The notes under the pieces are model-generated. The model searched no databases and had not been told where the DNA came from. It worked only from the letters and a program-made list of their open reading frames with translations. DNA of 64,000 bases. Source: Methanobacteriales archaeon HGW-Methanobacteriales-1. Its GTDB lineage: Archaea > Methanobacteriota > Methanobacteria > Methanobacteriales > Methanobacteriaceae. Within the stretch, counting starts at the first letter, position 1. Every line of letters begins with the position of its first letter. This document shows positions 1 through 8,603 of the stretch, one piece after another. The stretch lies in NCBI GenBank assembly GCA_002839705.1, contig PGYO01000003.1, forward strand, positions 162,424 to 226,423, given 5' to 3'. Position numbers and translations under genes: made by a program.

Positions 1-829
1 AAAAGCCTACACCAAACTTACTATAATTATCAGAATGTCTTTTTAGTCCACGAATCGTTAAATCCGCGAAGCAAACCGATTTAGTTTTATGTGTATGTCC
101 ATAGTAACCTGTTTCAGACGCTATGAGTTTCTTTTCTCCTAATATTTTAGTTAAAGTCTCAAATGGGTTTTCATTTTTTATTAAGTGTGTTACCATTATA
201 GTTAAATCAAAATTTTCCATAGCTTCACCAATATAAAAATTACGATTTTCATCTATCGAATTTATCGCATCTTTATATTTTTCTAAAGGTCTTTTTATTT
301 CGTTTATTATGTCTTCATCATAAAAACATCTGTTACAAACGTATTCTGTTTTTTCAAAAGAACTAGTACCACCTATTTCATTAATACAATTATCTTTATG
401 GAGAATTCCACAGCTATCACATTTTATATAATTTTTATAATGATCATCGCAAGCCCAAACTCTACATATATTGCAAATATTTTGTTCAACACATGTTTTA
501 TGGACTTTTTGATTACAATCGTCATGACTACAAAAAATATAATTATTCTTATCCTCATCTTGATACTTTATCAATTGATCACAAATACTACAAATATTTT
601 CATGACTTGAGTCAATAGATATATGATTTTCTAATTTATTACAATCCCAACAAACGGAAATAATAATATTATCGTCGTATTTACTTTGATAAACAGTAGT
701 TTCTTTTCCACATCCGGGACATTTATCATTATACGACTCTTCAAGTGAATATTTTTCTACATATCCTTGAATTTCTTTTTCCAGCTCTTTTCTAGCTTTT
801 TGAATCATTTCTTTAATGTCATTATCCAT
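1..829 (-). CDS. Cys-rich zinc-binding protein with AbiGi-like C-terminal part (cut by window edge)
   Basis: An open frame runs from an ATG at 829 to the left edge without a stop (276 codons seen), so the gene is incomplete here. GAGGTG sits just upstream of the ATG and supports this start. Residues about 1-30 are a charged helix. Residues about 35-190 hold many CxxC and CxxxxC pairs (CPGCG, CWDC, CSIC, CNIC, CDSCG, CNRC) with interspersed His, as in RING/PHD-like zinc-binding modules. The last residues seen (VCFADL then KHSDNYSKFGVGF-like spacing) resemble the conserved start of the AbiGi family, a putative abortive-infection antitoxin family. The zinc-finger reading is strong. The AbiGi link is from memory of that family and is only moderate, because most of the domain lies outside the window. 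Confidence 0.6.
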   Translation of the reverse strand, partial: MDNDIKEMIQKARKELEKEIQGYVEKYSLEESYNDKCPGCGKETTVYQSKYDDNIIISVCWDCNKLENHISIDSSHENICSICDQLIKYQDEDKNNYIFCSHDDCNQKVHKTCVEQNICNICRVWACDDHYKNYIKCDSCGILHKDNCINEIGGTSSFEKTEYVCNRCFYDEDIINEIKRPLEKYKDAINSIDENRNFYIGEAMENFDLTIMVTHLIKNENPFETLTKILGEKKLIASETGYYGHTHKTKSVCFADLTIRGLKRHSDNYSKFGVGF

Positions 830-1067
830 ATGAGCACCTCTTAAAATGTTAATCTAAACCATGAAAAAAAATCAAACCTGACAAAAAGATTTAAAACAAA
901 TCAAAAATGAATTAGTTTAAAACATCTCAATTAACCTTAATTAAAAAATTTTGGTAAAATTCAGACAGATTAAGGTCATATTTTATATTTTAATAATTTT
1001 AGAAAAACTAAGTTTAGATTGAACCGTTTTTCTATCTTTTTCAACTATTATTCATACCCTCAACAAA

Positions 1068-1078
1068 TTTTATATATA
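1068..1078 (+). promoter_or_regulatory. TATA box upstream of the 327-aa gene
   Basis: TTTTATATATA lies about 35-45 bases before the ATG at 1113. No Shine-Dalgarno sequence is visible before that ATG, so the transcript may have a very short leader or none. The rest of 830-1112 is AT-rich and shows no gene. Confidence 0.45.
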
Positions 1079-1112
1079 ATATATATTTATTCATATTAAA
1101 TAAAATAATAAT

Positions 1113-2096
1113 ATGAAATATGAGTTTGAAGTCTTAAAATCCCAAGATATCCACATGATAGCTAAAAAAATAGCTGAATCAAGCAACTATTCTGTAATTA
1201 TAACCCTAATTAGTGGTGACATATTGGTGGGGGATCTTCATCTTGATGAAAAATTTTTTAAAAAACCTCCCCAAGAAGACGGATGGTTAGTTGTGGAAAA
1301 AAATTCTGGGGGCTATTTATCTGTGAATCTTAATCCAGAGTCAATACTGTTTAATACAGAAGAAGGTAAAACTGGAGATTCTCACGAAATATATCTAAGA
1401 AATGATATAATTGCAGATATTAGGTATCTTAACTGGGATAATTTAGAACCTGTGAAAAATATACCCAATCCATTTGCACAAATGGTTTGCACAAATAATT
1501 TTAAGATAGCTAAAAAATTTGGGTTAAAGATTGGTGGATTAAGTGAATTTTCTCTTTCAGTAGAAAATATTCCTCAAGAGGGTATTAAATTTAACAAAGA
1601 CACTCTTCTTTTTGTAGATTGGGAATTCATGTCTAAATTATCAGATGGAGCCAGTATATCCCTATCTTTATATGGATTAAGCATTAAATTAGGAAAAAAT
1701 TCCATGCAGTTTGCATTATCTAAAATTAAAGCAGGTAAAATAGAAAAAATTCTTAGTTTTCTCCTTGAACCTTTCCCTTTTGAAGATGCTAGAATATCAG
1801 GATATTTGGTTTTTCCTCATGAAGAAATTAATACTGAAATTGAAGGTGAAGATTGTATAATTGCATTATGTTGTAAAACAGAATCATTTGATCCGGAAGC
1901 TCCATATATACCCATAATATTGAAAAAAAAGTATATTAAGTATCCTATAGAATATCTTTCTTGTATACGATCAGAGATTGTTTTTTATGGTGAATTTATG
2001 GAGATACCTATTATTGAAAAAGGAATTTCTTCTACAGCAAGTCTGGTAGTAAAAGGATTTGCATATTTAGAAAAAAATGATTACATAGAAATTTAA
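1113..2096 (+). CDS. Unrecognised 327-aa protein
   Basis: The protein matches no family I recognise. It is soluble-looking, with no signal peptide or membrane segment. It is rich in beta-forming stretches and has a run of hydrophobic, aromatic strands around residues 130-230. Cysteines are few (CCK near residue 254) and form no metal motif. Base composition is very AT-rich, like its neighbours in this accessory stretch. No Shine-Dalgarno sequence precedes the ATG, and a TATA box lies close by. It is followed 56 bases later by another gene on the same strand, so the two may be co-transcribed. Its place beside the AbiGi-like protein and other unknown genes suggests accessory DNA, but its function cannot be told from sequence. 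Confidence 0.7.
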   Translation: MKYEFEVLKSQDIHMIAKKIAESSNYSVIITLISGDILVGDLHLDEKFFKKPPQEDGWLVVEKNSGGYLSVNLNPESILFNTEEGKTGDSHEIYLRNDIIADIRYLNWDNLEPVKNIPNPFAQMVCTNNFKIAKKFGLKIGGLSEFSLSVENIPQEGIKFNKDTLLFVDWEFMSKLSDGASISLSLYGLSIKLGKNSMQFALSKIKAGKIEKILSFLLEPFPFEDARISGYLVFPHEEINTEIEGEDCIIALCCKTESFDPEAPYIPIILKKKYIKYPIEYLSCIRSEIVFYGEFMEIPIIEKGISSTASLVVKGFAYLEKNDYIEI

Positions 2097-2152
2097 TCTA
2101 AAAAAGCATTATAATACATAGTAGTAAAGAAATTATTAAAGGGGGAACTTTT

Positions 2153-3163
2153 TTGGATAGAGATATTATTGATTATATTTTGATAGGAATCCAGATCTTT
2201 ACATTAATTTTTTTGGTTATTTATGTGATTAAAACCTGGGAAATGGCTACTGCGACTAAAGATGCTGCAAAAGTTTCTGAAAGGACTTTGGATGAACTGA
2301 AAAGTAACCGTGATCAAGAAACAGCACCATATGTAATAATTTATATTGATATACCTAAATCTGATAAGTTAATGTATTTAGTTATCAAGAATATTGGGAA
2401 GAGCATAGCAAAAAATGTTAAATTTCAGTTTAGTCCACAACTTACCAGTAGTAAAGAGTTATTTGAGAATAGTAGTTTTTTAAATGAAGGTATAGCTTCC
2501 ATGCCTCCAGGATATGAGTTAAAAACGTTTTTTGATATTTCCCATAATTACTTTGAAAACGAGCTCCCATTTATATATGATGTTAAAATTGAGTATCAAG
2601 GTGGAATCTCTAATAAAAAAAGAGTATCTGAGCAGAAAATAGATCTAATGGCTTTTTATGATTTACTTTATGTTTCAGAAAAAAATATGGATCATTTAGT
2701 AGGAGAACTTGAAAAAATTAGTGATAGTCATAAAAAAACATCAGATAATATCTATGAAATCCGGAAGATAATTAAACATGGTATTTGGCTTAAAAATTCT
2801 CAAGAATCTAATATTTTCAAATCACAAGAAAATAATTGGTTAGATGATTCCATCTTCAAACTTAATGAATTCTTAATTTTTTATAGTGTTTATAAAAATG
2901 AAGAATTTAAAATAGATCCCTTCCTTTCAGACATTAAAAATCGATTTAATAGCCTAGGAGCAGAAATATTGATAATATCTTCTAATTCTACCATTCCTGA
3001 AGAGATTAATGAAAATTTAATGGATATTGGAATTAAAATATTTAAATTAGGCAGATTTATTGAGAGTTTGGGGAATAAAACAAGTTTTGAAGAATTTGCT
3101 GAGGATATAGCGGTTTTAGTTAAAGATTGTATTATTAAGATTGAATCATTCTCTAAAAAATAG
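2153..3163 (+). CDS. Membrane-anchored unrecognised protein, 336 aa
   Basis: The start is a TTG at 2153, chosen because GGGGG lies 7 bases upstream. Residues about 6-27 form one hydrophobic helix (YILIGIQIFTLIFLVIYVI), followed by a charged helix with TKDAAKVSERTLDEL that may be a coiled coil. Residues about 50-150 look like a beta-rich domain (APYVIIYIDI and following strands), as in many small archaeal and bacterial membrane-anchored proteins of unknown role. The C-terminal half (about 165-336) is helical and charged, with a possible second coiled coil around 175-210. I do not recognise the family. It probably sits in the cytoplasmic membrane with the bulk on one side. Confidence 0.7.
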   Translation: MDRDIIDYILIGIQIFTLIFLVIYVIKTWEMATATKDAAKVSERTLDELKSNRDQETAPYVIIYIDIPKSDKLMYLVIKNIGKSIAKNVKFQFSPQLTSSKELFENSSFLNEGIASMPPGYELKTFFDISHNYFENELPFIYDVKIEYQGGISNKKRVSEQKIDLMAFYDLLYVSEKNMDHLVGELEKISDSHKKTSDNIYEIRKIIKHGIWLKNSQESNIFKSQENNWLDDSIFKLNEFLIFYSVYKNEEFKIDPFLSDIKNRFNSLGAEILIISSNSTIPEEINENLMDIGIKIFKLGRFIESLGNKTSFEEFAEDIAVLVKDCIIKIESFSKK

Positions 3164-3323
3164 TTTAACTAGATATTTTTTCATTTATTCTATTTTTTTA
3201 TTGAATTTTTAATATGGAAACTAACAAGAACATTTTGTACATTTTCGAAAAACAAATTACCCACATAAGCATCTAAATAAAGATTATATGTTTATGTTAT
3301 TATGCAATAACCACTGACCGGGA

Positions 3324-3425
3324 CATGGAATTTCAACCCATATCATTGAATATAGAGATAAGAAACATTGGCCTTTGGTTAAAGGCATAGATGTAGGATT
3401 GTGGATTAGGCCTCTACATATATAA
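3324..3425 (+). pseudogene. Relic of an alpha/beta hydrolase N-terminus (copy 1)
   Basis: One frame reads GISTHIIE followed by degenerate sequence to a stop at 3423. The 25-base stretch at 3326-3350 is repeated with one mismatch at 4569-4593, inside a clearer hydrolase relic. No start or further domain remains. The two relics flank the gene at 3484-4347. The rest of the 3164-3483 gap shows no gene. Confidence 0.45.
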
Positions 3426-3483
3426 AATTAAAAAAAGAAAATCAAAAGAAATTTTCAAAGTTAAATAAAAAATAAGGGATTAT

Positions 3484-4347
3484 ATGAAACCTAATGAACC
3501 AATTTTCAAAAGAATAGATTTGTCAGAATATTCTGAACAAGAAAGATTAGAAGCATTTGAATATACAGCAGAATATTTTATCAAAAATTCAAAATATAGA
3601 AATACTCAGCCAAAAGATTTACTTTTTAATGAAAACGAAGAAATAAATATAGATTTATGGCCATCTAATAAATCGACTCGAGAAGAGTTAGATTCATTTA
3701 AAAATATCTTTAGAGAATTTGGAGATACCTCTGGCCAAATTTCAAATGAACCTCGCGGTATTAGTGTAGAAACTGCGATTTATTTTATTAGTGGGGCTAT
3801 TGCTGCAGGATTTTTTGGTAAATGTGGTTCGGATGCATATGATTTACTTAAAGGTAAACTTAAAGACCTTTTATTAAAACGTGGTGAAAATGCAAAATTA
3901 GATGATCATGAAATAGATGGTTATCTGAACCTGAAATATGACGATACAAATACAACGTTTTATTATGCATGTTTTTACTCATCAGAAAAGGAAATAAATA
4001 ATTTTCTTTCTAACATACATACAATTGATTCTTTTATGAATAAAGCCCGAGAATTGAACTTTTTTCCATTTAATAAAGGTACAGGATTTGATATTCACGT
4101 TGAATTTGGTCAAAAGACTAATTATGATTGGGATATTCGAATAAGAAGATATATTCAAGAAGGACGATCAATTGTCTTTAATGAATTTCAAAAGAGCCTA
4201 TTAAAAACTAAAAAACTTGATGAATTACAATGGGAAGATATTAAATGGGAAAAAGTTGAAATCATGACCCCTGAAGACATAGAGGAACTCGCTATTAAAA
4301 AACTGAAAGAGATTAAAGAAAAAAGAAATACAAAGATTATTCTCTAA
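3484..4347 (+). CDS. Unrecognised 287-aa protein with a central hydrophobic glycine-rich segment
   Basis: I do not recognise this family. The N-terminal 90 residues are acidic and look partly disordered or helical. Residues about 97-117 (ETAIYFISGAIAAGFFGKCG) form a small-residue hydrophobic segment that could insert in a membrane or be a buried helix. It is followed by an amphipathic, lysine-rich helix (DAYDLLKGKLKDLLLKR). The C-terminal third is charged and ends in a helix rich in Glu and Lys. A hydrophobic Gly/Ala helix followed by a basic amphipathic helix recalls effector-like membrane-active proteins, but that is only a guess. The gene lies between two alpha/beta hydrolase relics, so it may have come in by insertion. 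Confidence 0.65.
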   Translation: MKPNEPIFKRIDLSEYSEQERLEAFEYTAEYFIKNSKYRNTQPKDLLFNENEEINIDLWPSNKSTREELDSFKNIFREFGDTSGQISNEPRGISVETAIYFISGAIAAGFFGKCGSDAYDLLKGKLKDLLLKRGENAKLDDHEIDGYLNLKYDDTNTTFYYACFYSSEKEINNFLSNIHTIDSFMNKARELNFFPFNKGTGFDIHVEFGQKTNYDWDIRIRRYIQEGRSIVFNEFQKSLLKTKKLDELQWEDIKWEKVEIMTPEDIEELAIKKLKEIKEKRNTKIIL

Positions 4348-4524
4348 CTTTGAGCATATATTACATAGGCCTGAACAGGGCCCTTAACAGTTATTTTAAT
4401 TCTTTCTTCTAATTTACAGTGAATTTATATGTTACAAATTCAATTATTTTAAATAAAATCTTTAAATTATGCCATCACTCCAATTTAAAAAAACATATCA
4501 CAAACCTAATCACAATAAAATATC

Positions 4525-4908
4525 ATGGCCATAGAAAACACATTCCAGCATCAGCAAATTGACATCAATGGAATTTCAACTCATATCATTGAAGCTGGAA
4601 ACAATAAAAGGCCAACTATTCTATTTCTTTATGGTTATCTTGAAAACTGATGTGGCCTACTCAAGTGTAATGGCCCTATTAAAAGAAAATTATCATATTT
4701 TATCTCTGGATATGCCAGGAGTTGGGAAATCCAGTCAATTGTTCCAGTGATAAATTTACCATAGCCAGTTTCATTCAGGGCCTGATTCATCACTTTAATC
4801 TAAATAATGTAACTTATACAAGGCCATGAATTAGGCGGTATGGTCACCTATTCTTTTTTAAGAAATTTTCCAAGTAATTTTACGGTTAAATTAGATAATT
4901 ATTTATAA
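4525..4908 (+). pseudogene. Degraded alpha/beta hydrolase (copy 2)
   Basis: Pieces of an alpha/beta hydrolase of the epoxide hydrolase/dehalogenase-like class can be read across several frames. First comes IDINGISTHIIEAGN and PTILFLYGYLEN from the ATG at 4525. After a shift and stop near 4648 come AYSSVMALLKENYHILSLD and MPGVGKSS. Then KFTIASFIQGLIHHF, then GHELGGMVTYSFLR and a stop at 4906. GHELGG takes the place of the nucleophile elbow. At least three frame changes are needed, and the protein ends less than halfway through the usual length of about 280 aa. It cannot make a full enzyme. Confidence 0.7.
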
Positions 4909-4953
4909 AAAGTATAAAAAATTATTATTAATTATTGTAAAGGTGTTTAGAAC

Positions 4954-5268
4954 ATGAATAGTGTTATTTTTGGAATAATAATAGGAATAATATTTGGAAT
5001 TGTGTCGGTATTGATTATGATACCCTTGAAGTTTGAAAATTCAGGCAAAAGAAGAGATGCAATGGCCGGAGCATTTATAGATCGTTTCATGATAGGTTTC
5101 ATAATTCCAAATGTTGTCCTTGGAATTAATCCCATCATTGCTGGAGCTTTACTTGGTATTGGTCTTTCCCTTCCCTCAGCAATCATAAGTAGAACTTATG
5201 CCCCCATTTTAATTATTGGTACAGTAGGTGGGGCAGTTATAGGATATTTAACCGGAGTATTTGTATGA
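4954..5268 (+). CDS. Small glycine-rich membrane protein, 104 aa
   Basis: This short protein has an N-terminal membrane helix (about residues 4-25) and two or three more from about residue 45 to the end, rich in Gly, Ala and Ile. The pattern resembles the small DUF5518-like membrane proteins common in Methanobacteriales, although I cannot place it firmly. Its stop codon overlaps the start of the next gene (ATGA at 5265-5268), so the two are almost certainly translated from one message. Function unknown. Confidence 0.7.
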   Translation: MNSVIFGIIIGIIFGIVSVLIMIPLKFENSGKRRDAMAGAFIDRFMIGFIIPNVVLGINPIIAGALLGIGLSLPSAIISRTYAPILIIGTVGGAVIGYLTGVFV

Positions 5269-5633
5269 ATACTGATAAAGAAGATTCATTTGTTGAAATT
5301 TGTTTATATGAAGTTAAACCAGATAAAACTGAAGAATTTGAGGCATTAATTAAAAAGGTTCTTAATCATCACAGTGAATTCCCTGGAGTTAAAGATGTTA
5401 GATATATGAGACGAACCCACCGGCCAGGAAGTTTTAGTGATGCAAAAAATGGAAAGCCACCTATTAAATTAACTCAAAAGCCTAAATTTTATACTTATGT
5501 GTTATACTGGGAATTAAACAATGCGATAACTCATGGAAAGGCCACTAAATCTGGCCTTGAGAATTTCTTTAAAGAATTTAATAGGTGTCTGGTTAAAGCT
5601 CCAAAAATAATTCTTGGTGAGAGAATTCAATAA
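5265..5633 (+). CDS. Antibiotic-biosynthesis-monooxygenase-like (ABM fold) protein
   Basis: The 122-aa protein begins with a strand and helix (FVEICLYEVKPDKTEEFEAL) typical of the ABM/dimeric alpha-beta barrel fold, in which a small ferredoxin-like chain dimerises. A second strand set (KFYTYVLYWELN) and a closing helix follow. Members of this fold include small quinone or haem oxygenases and many uncharacterised stress proteins. No metal or haem ligand can be assigned here. The start overlaps the stop of the upstream membrane-protein gene, so they form a two-gene unit. The reaction is unknown. Confidence 0.6.
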   Translation: MNTDKEDSFVEICLYEVKPDKTEEFEALIKKVLNHHSEFPGVKDVRYMRRTHRPGSFSDAKNGKPPIKLTQKPKFYTYVLYWELNNAITHGKATKSGLENFFKEFNRCLVKAPKIILGERIQ

Positions 5634-5686
5634 ATAGGATCATTTCGATTAAATTGATTTTTTCCCTTGGAAATAATTTTCATGAT

Positions 5687-6682
5687 TCAAAAATTGAATT
5701 CTTTTGTAATCGACACCAAAAACTTCCATTGCCGCATCATATAATCCAGTTCATGGCATAAGTTAGCTTTATAATCATCCAGAACATCACCACCACCAAT
5801 AACAGCCTCACCAGCACAGTAACCACTGGTCAGAGCAATTGAAATTCCCTCACCTAGGGGATTCAATAAATTGGCCGCCTCGCCTGCAAAGAGTACCCTG
5901 CCCTTTCCTAAATCCACATTAAATCCAGATCGAATATGTGGAATTAATCCTGTTTCTTCTCTCTCCACTGATTCTATTTTTAAATTAAAATTAGATTCCA
6001 GATAGGAAACAAAACAGGAATGGTATTCTTTCATTTTAAATGCATCTTTGACTCCCACTCCTATAATGAGATAGTCATCTTTCACATTGAACCAGGCATC
6101 GTACTGGGAGAGGGAAGTATCTAAAAAAGCATGGAAAAATGCACTGTCCAGATCTATCAAACCCCTGCAAAAGGTCTGGTAAGTGATGATATAATCTACA
6201 TCTACATCCAGAATATTCCTTTTAATTCTACTACCTGCCCCATCACAGGCAATGACCCATCGGGCATTTTCTACATAATCTTCCAGATGGACTCTCACGT
6301 GATCCTCTTTTTCTTCACAATGCATGGCCCTGGTGGATGTTCTAAGTTCAGCACCGGCCTTCTCCGCATTTAAGCACAAAAACTCATCAAAGGTGTTTCT
6401 CCAGATATTGTAACCCTCACTCGGGTAAGGATAAGCCTGGCCCTCTTCATTGGTGATAATGATTCCCTGGTTAAGAATGGGATGTGAGAAGATTCTTCCG
6501 GGTATTTTTCCGAATTCTTTTTCCACGATTTTAATTGATTTCTGAATCAGAATTCCGGAACAGGACTTTTCCCGAGGTAATGACTTCTTCTCCACTAAGA
6601 GAACTTTTAATCCTGATTCTGCTGTTTTTTTAGCAGCCATGCACCCTGCAGGCCCGGCACCAATTACTATGACATCATACAA
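5687..6682 (-). CDS. FAD-dependent oxidoreductase, geranylgeranyl reductase family
   Basis: The N-terminus carries a classic dinucleotide-binding fold with GAGPAG at residues 8-13 and an acidic strand end (LLVEKK). A basic/Cys motif follows (PREKSCSGIL), as in geranylgeranyl reductases and related flavoproteins. Near the C-terminus, VLFAGEAANLLNPLGEGI matches the second FAD-binding motif of the same group. Length (331 aa) is a little short for archaeal digeranylgeranylglycerophospholipid reductases, which saturate membrane lipid chains. This may therefore be a relative with another substrate. It is transcribed alone, convergent with the ABM-fold gene and divergent from a small membrane-protein gene. 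Confidence 0.8.
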   Translation of the reverse strand: MYDVIVIGAGPAGCMAAKKTAESGLKVLLVEKKSLPREKSCSGILIQKSIKIVEKEFGKIPGRIFSHPILNQGIIITNEEGQAYPYPSEGYNIWRNTFDEFLCLNAEKAGAELRTSTRAMHCEEKEDHVRVHLEDYVENARWVIACDGAGSRIKRNILDVDVDYIITYQTFCRGLIDLDSAFFHAFLDTSLSQYDAWFNVKDDYLIIGVGVKDAFKMKEYHSCFVSYLESNFNLKIESVEREETGLIPHIRSGFNVDLGKGRVLFAGEAANLLNPLGEGISIALTSGYCAGEAVIGGGDVLDDYKANLCHELDYMMRQWKFLVSITKEFNF

Positions 6683-6856
6683 GTATAATTTCCTCCATAA
6701 ATATCGATTATAAACACTTCATTCCATTTTATTTTAGTAATATTATTATATAAATTAATAACAAAGCAATATTAAATGGTAATAGTGGTAACTTTTAAAA
6801 AGCAGCGCAATCTTTAAGAAAATAATAAGGACTTATAAAAAACAATTGGTGATTAA

Positions 6857-7024
6857 ATGGCGAATTTAATAGTTAATATATTATATGTGATTTTGGCAGT
6901 AGCTATTATAGTCTTTTTAGATTTTAAATATTTTAAATATGACTTTTGGAAACAGTTCCTCGTGAATATACTAATGGTTTTAGTGTTTGTAGCATTCTAT
7001 TACTTGTTTTTAGTTAATTTGTAA
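6857..7024 (+). CDS. Small two-helix membrane protein, 55 aa
   Basis: A GGTGAT Shine-Dalgarno-like sequence precedes the ATG at 6857. The 55 residues form two hydrophobic helices (about 4-21 and 34-53) joined by a short charged and aromatic loop (DFKYFKYDFWKQ). Function unknown. A hairpin follows shortly after the stop. The start, composition and clean membrane pattern make it a likely real gene despite its size. Confidence 0.6.
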   Translation: MANLIVNILYVILAVAIIVFLDFKYFKYDFWKQFLVNILMVLVFVAFYYLFLVNL

Positions 7025-7039
7025 AAAAGACAGATAAAA

Positions 7040-7063
7040 GGCCTCCCAGATGAAACAGAGGCC
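7040..7063. terminator. Hairpin between convergent genes
   Basis: GGCCTC at 7040-7045 and GAGGCC at 7058-7063 form a perfect 6-bp stem with a 12-base loop, in the space between two genes that face each other. It probably ends transcription from one or both sides. Only a moderate T-run follows, so this is an inference from position and symmetry. Confidence 0.45.
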
Positions 7064-7146
7064 CATCATCCTAAAATTATTTAATTTGAGATAAAAAATA
7101 GAATAAAAATTAAAATAAATAAATAAAAAACTCTTTTTTAATTTAT

Positions 7147-7851
7147 TTAATCCGACCGGAATTCTTCAGGTATAACTATATCAGCATCACCGGCCGAGCA
7201 ATGTGGTATGGCGGCTATTAAATTATGTACACGTTCATAGGGTACTGATAAAAAGACCACATCTGGTTCAAATCCTTGATGGCTTCGGGCCGTCCAATCT
7301 CCCACAGTCATATTGGTATTTCCACTCATTATAGTATACACTATGGCCGAATGACATAATGCACCTATAATTTGCTGTTGTGGTGATAGGCCATCCCAAT
7401 AGGTGTCCAAGGTTATAAGGCGACAGGCCACTTCAGCATTGCATAAAAATAAAATCATATCTGGCCTTATTTCGGCCTTTTCTAAGGGACACATTACTAT
7501 CCTATCTGATAAATCCGTGGCTGGTGGTATGGTTAATTTTCTCATTCTCTCAAAACTAACAATGGATCCGGTAAGCTTTTCACCCTTAGTGAGGAATTTC
7601 TGCAACTTTCTTTTTTGTTTTCCAGCAAAAGGCTCGCTAAAACCGCAGTAGTGATTACCACCCGGGCAGGTCGAAACATCTTCGTCAATTACAAAGCTTT
7701 CTCCCTCAGCTGCAAGTTTCATTGCTTTACAAATGGATATTTTTTCATATCGACCCAATTCAATTTCATCATTAGTAAAAGAAATAGCCATAGGTTCATA
7801 TTTTAATCCAAATATCTTTTTAAAAACATCTGCCTGTTCTTTATAGCTCAT
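7147..7851 (-). CDS. DUF169 family protein
   Basis: The 234-aa protein shows the layout of the DUF169 family: an N-terminal GLKYEPMAISFT-like strand, CKAMKLAAEG, then a Cys-rich CPGGNHYCGF segment and a later VMCPLEKA. The conserved cysteines (in ISICKA, STCPGG, HYCGF, VMCPLE) suggest a metal or Fe-S site, which is often proposed for the family but not proven. DUF169 proteins are widespread in methanogens and anaerobes, and their role is unknown. It is probably cytoplasmic, as there is no signal peptide. It stands alone on the minus strand. Confidence 0.8.
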   Translation of the reverse strand: MSYKEQADVFKKIFGLKYEPMAISFTNDEIELGRYEKISICKAMKLAAEGESFVIDEDVSTCPGGNHYCGFSEPFAGKQKRKLQKFLTKGEKLTGSIVSFERMRKLTIPPATDLSDRIVMCPLEKAEIRPDMILFLCNAEVACRLITLDTYWDGLSPQQQIIGALCHSAIVYTIMSGNTNMTVGDWTARSHQGFEPDVVFLSVPYERVHNLIAAIPHCSAGDADIVIPEEFRSD

Positions 7852-8146
7852 TTAAACCCATCTCCCGCTTAAAAAATAATTAATTAACTAATGTTTTATG
7901 GTATATACCTTTAAACTAATTAATTTATTCAAAAAAAGAATAGAATTTCTATCTCAAATCTTATTGTTTGAAAAAACCAGGTAACAAACTTAGCGACCGG
8001 ATTCATTTAAATTATCGCTTTTTAATATTTTTTTGGTAATATTAATTTCTAAAAATAATTAAAAAGGTTTTAAAAACCATGATAAGCCAGAATTTAAACT
8101 AACCAAGGAGTAAAAACCTCTTAAACCATGGCCATTATCTATTAAT

Positions 8147-8506
8147 TCACCTTTTGATGGCAGAACCAATAGTACCACCAAGGCCCCCCACAAGGGCATA
8201 TAAAACTATAACCACAACAGCTTCTATTATTCCGGTAACTGGCCAGAGCTGTTTTGCAGTATCACCTAATCCTATAAGGTATAAAATAAGTATAATCAGT
8301 CCCCCGACGATACCTCCAACGATACCCACAAGTGCTCCGTGTGCGGCACCGTTCATATAACCTTCGTCAGCTTTGTAACCGACATATACTGTTGCTGCCA
8401 GAAATCCAACGATACCTCCAATATCTCCTGCAAATTCTCGAAGAATAATCCACAGGATTAAGGATATCACCAATCCCTTTCTTACCGTAACCCAGTTTAT
8501 TTCCAT
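8147..8506 (-). CDS. DUF5518-like membrane protein, 119 aa
   Basis: Four hydrophobic segments rich in Gly, Ala and Ile, with short polar turns, match the DUF5518 type of small membrane protein found in many copies in Methanobacteriales. The start MEINWVTVRKG is preceded by AAGGGGG, a good Shine-Dalgarno sequence. GIVGGIVGG and GGLGGTIGSA are typical of the group. A second member lies at 17086-17469. Role unknown. It is transcribed alone and divergent from the M23 peptidase gene. Confidence 0.7.
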   Translation of the reverse strand: MEINWVTVRKGLVISLILWIILREFAGDIGGIVGFLAATVYVGYKADEGYMNGAAHGALVGIVGGIVGGLIILILYLIGLGDTAKQLWPVTGIIEAVVVIVLYALVGGLGGTIGSAIKR

Positions 8507-8603
8507 ATTATAACCCCCTTTAAACCATGATTATAATCTATTCGGGATTATTAAAGTTTTTTTTCATAATAACTAAATACTCCTTTTAAACAAATAAAGA
8601 CTT

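Noticed and set aside
398..610. A 70-residue plus-strand hydrophobic protein
   Set aside because: It is the reverse reading of the Cys-rich gene on the minus strand, which has a good ribosome site and clear zinc motifs.
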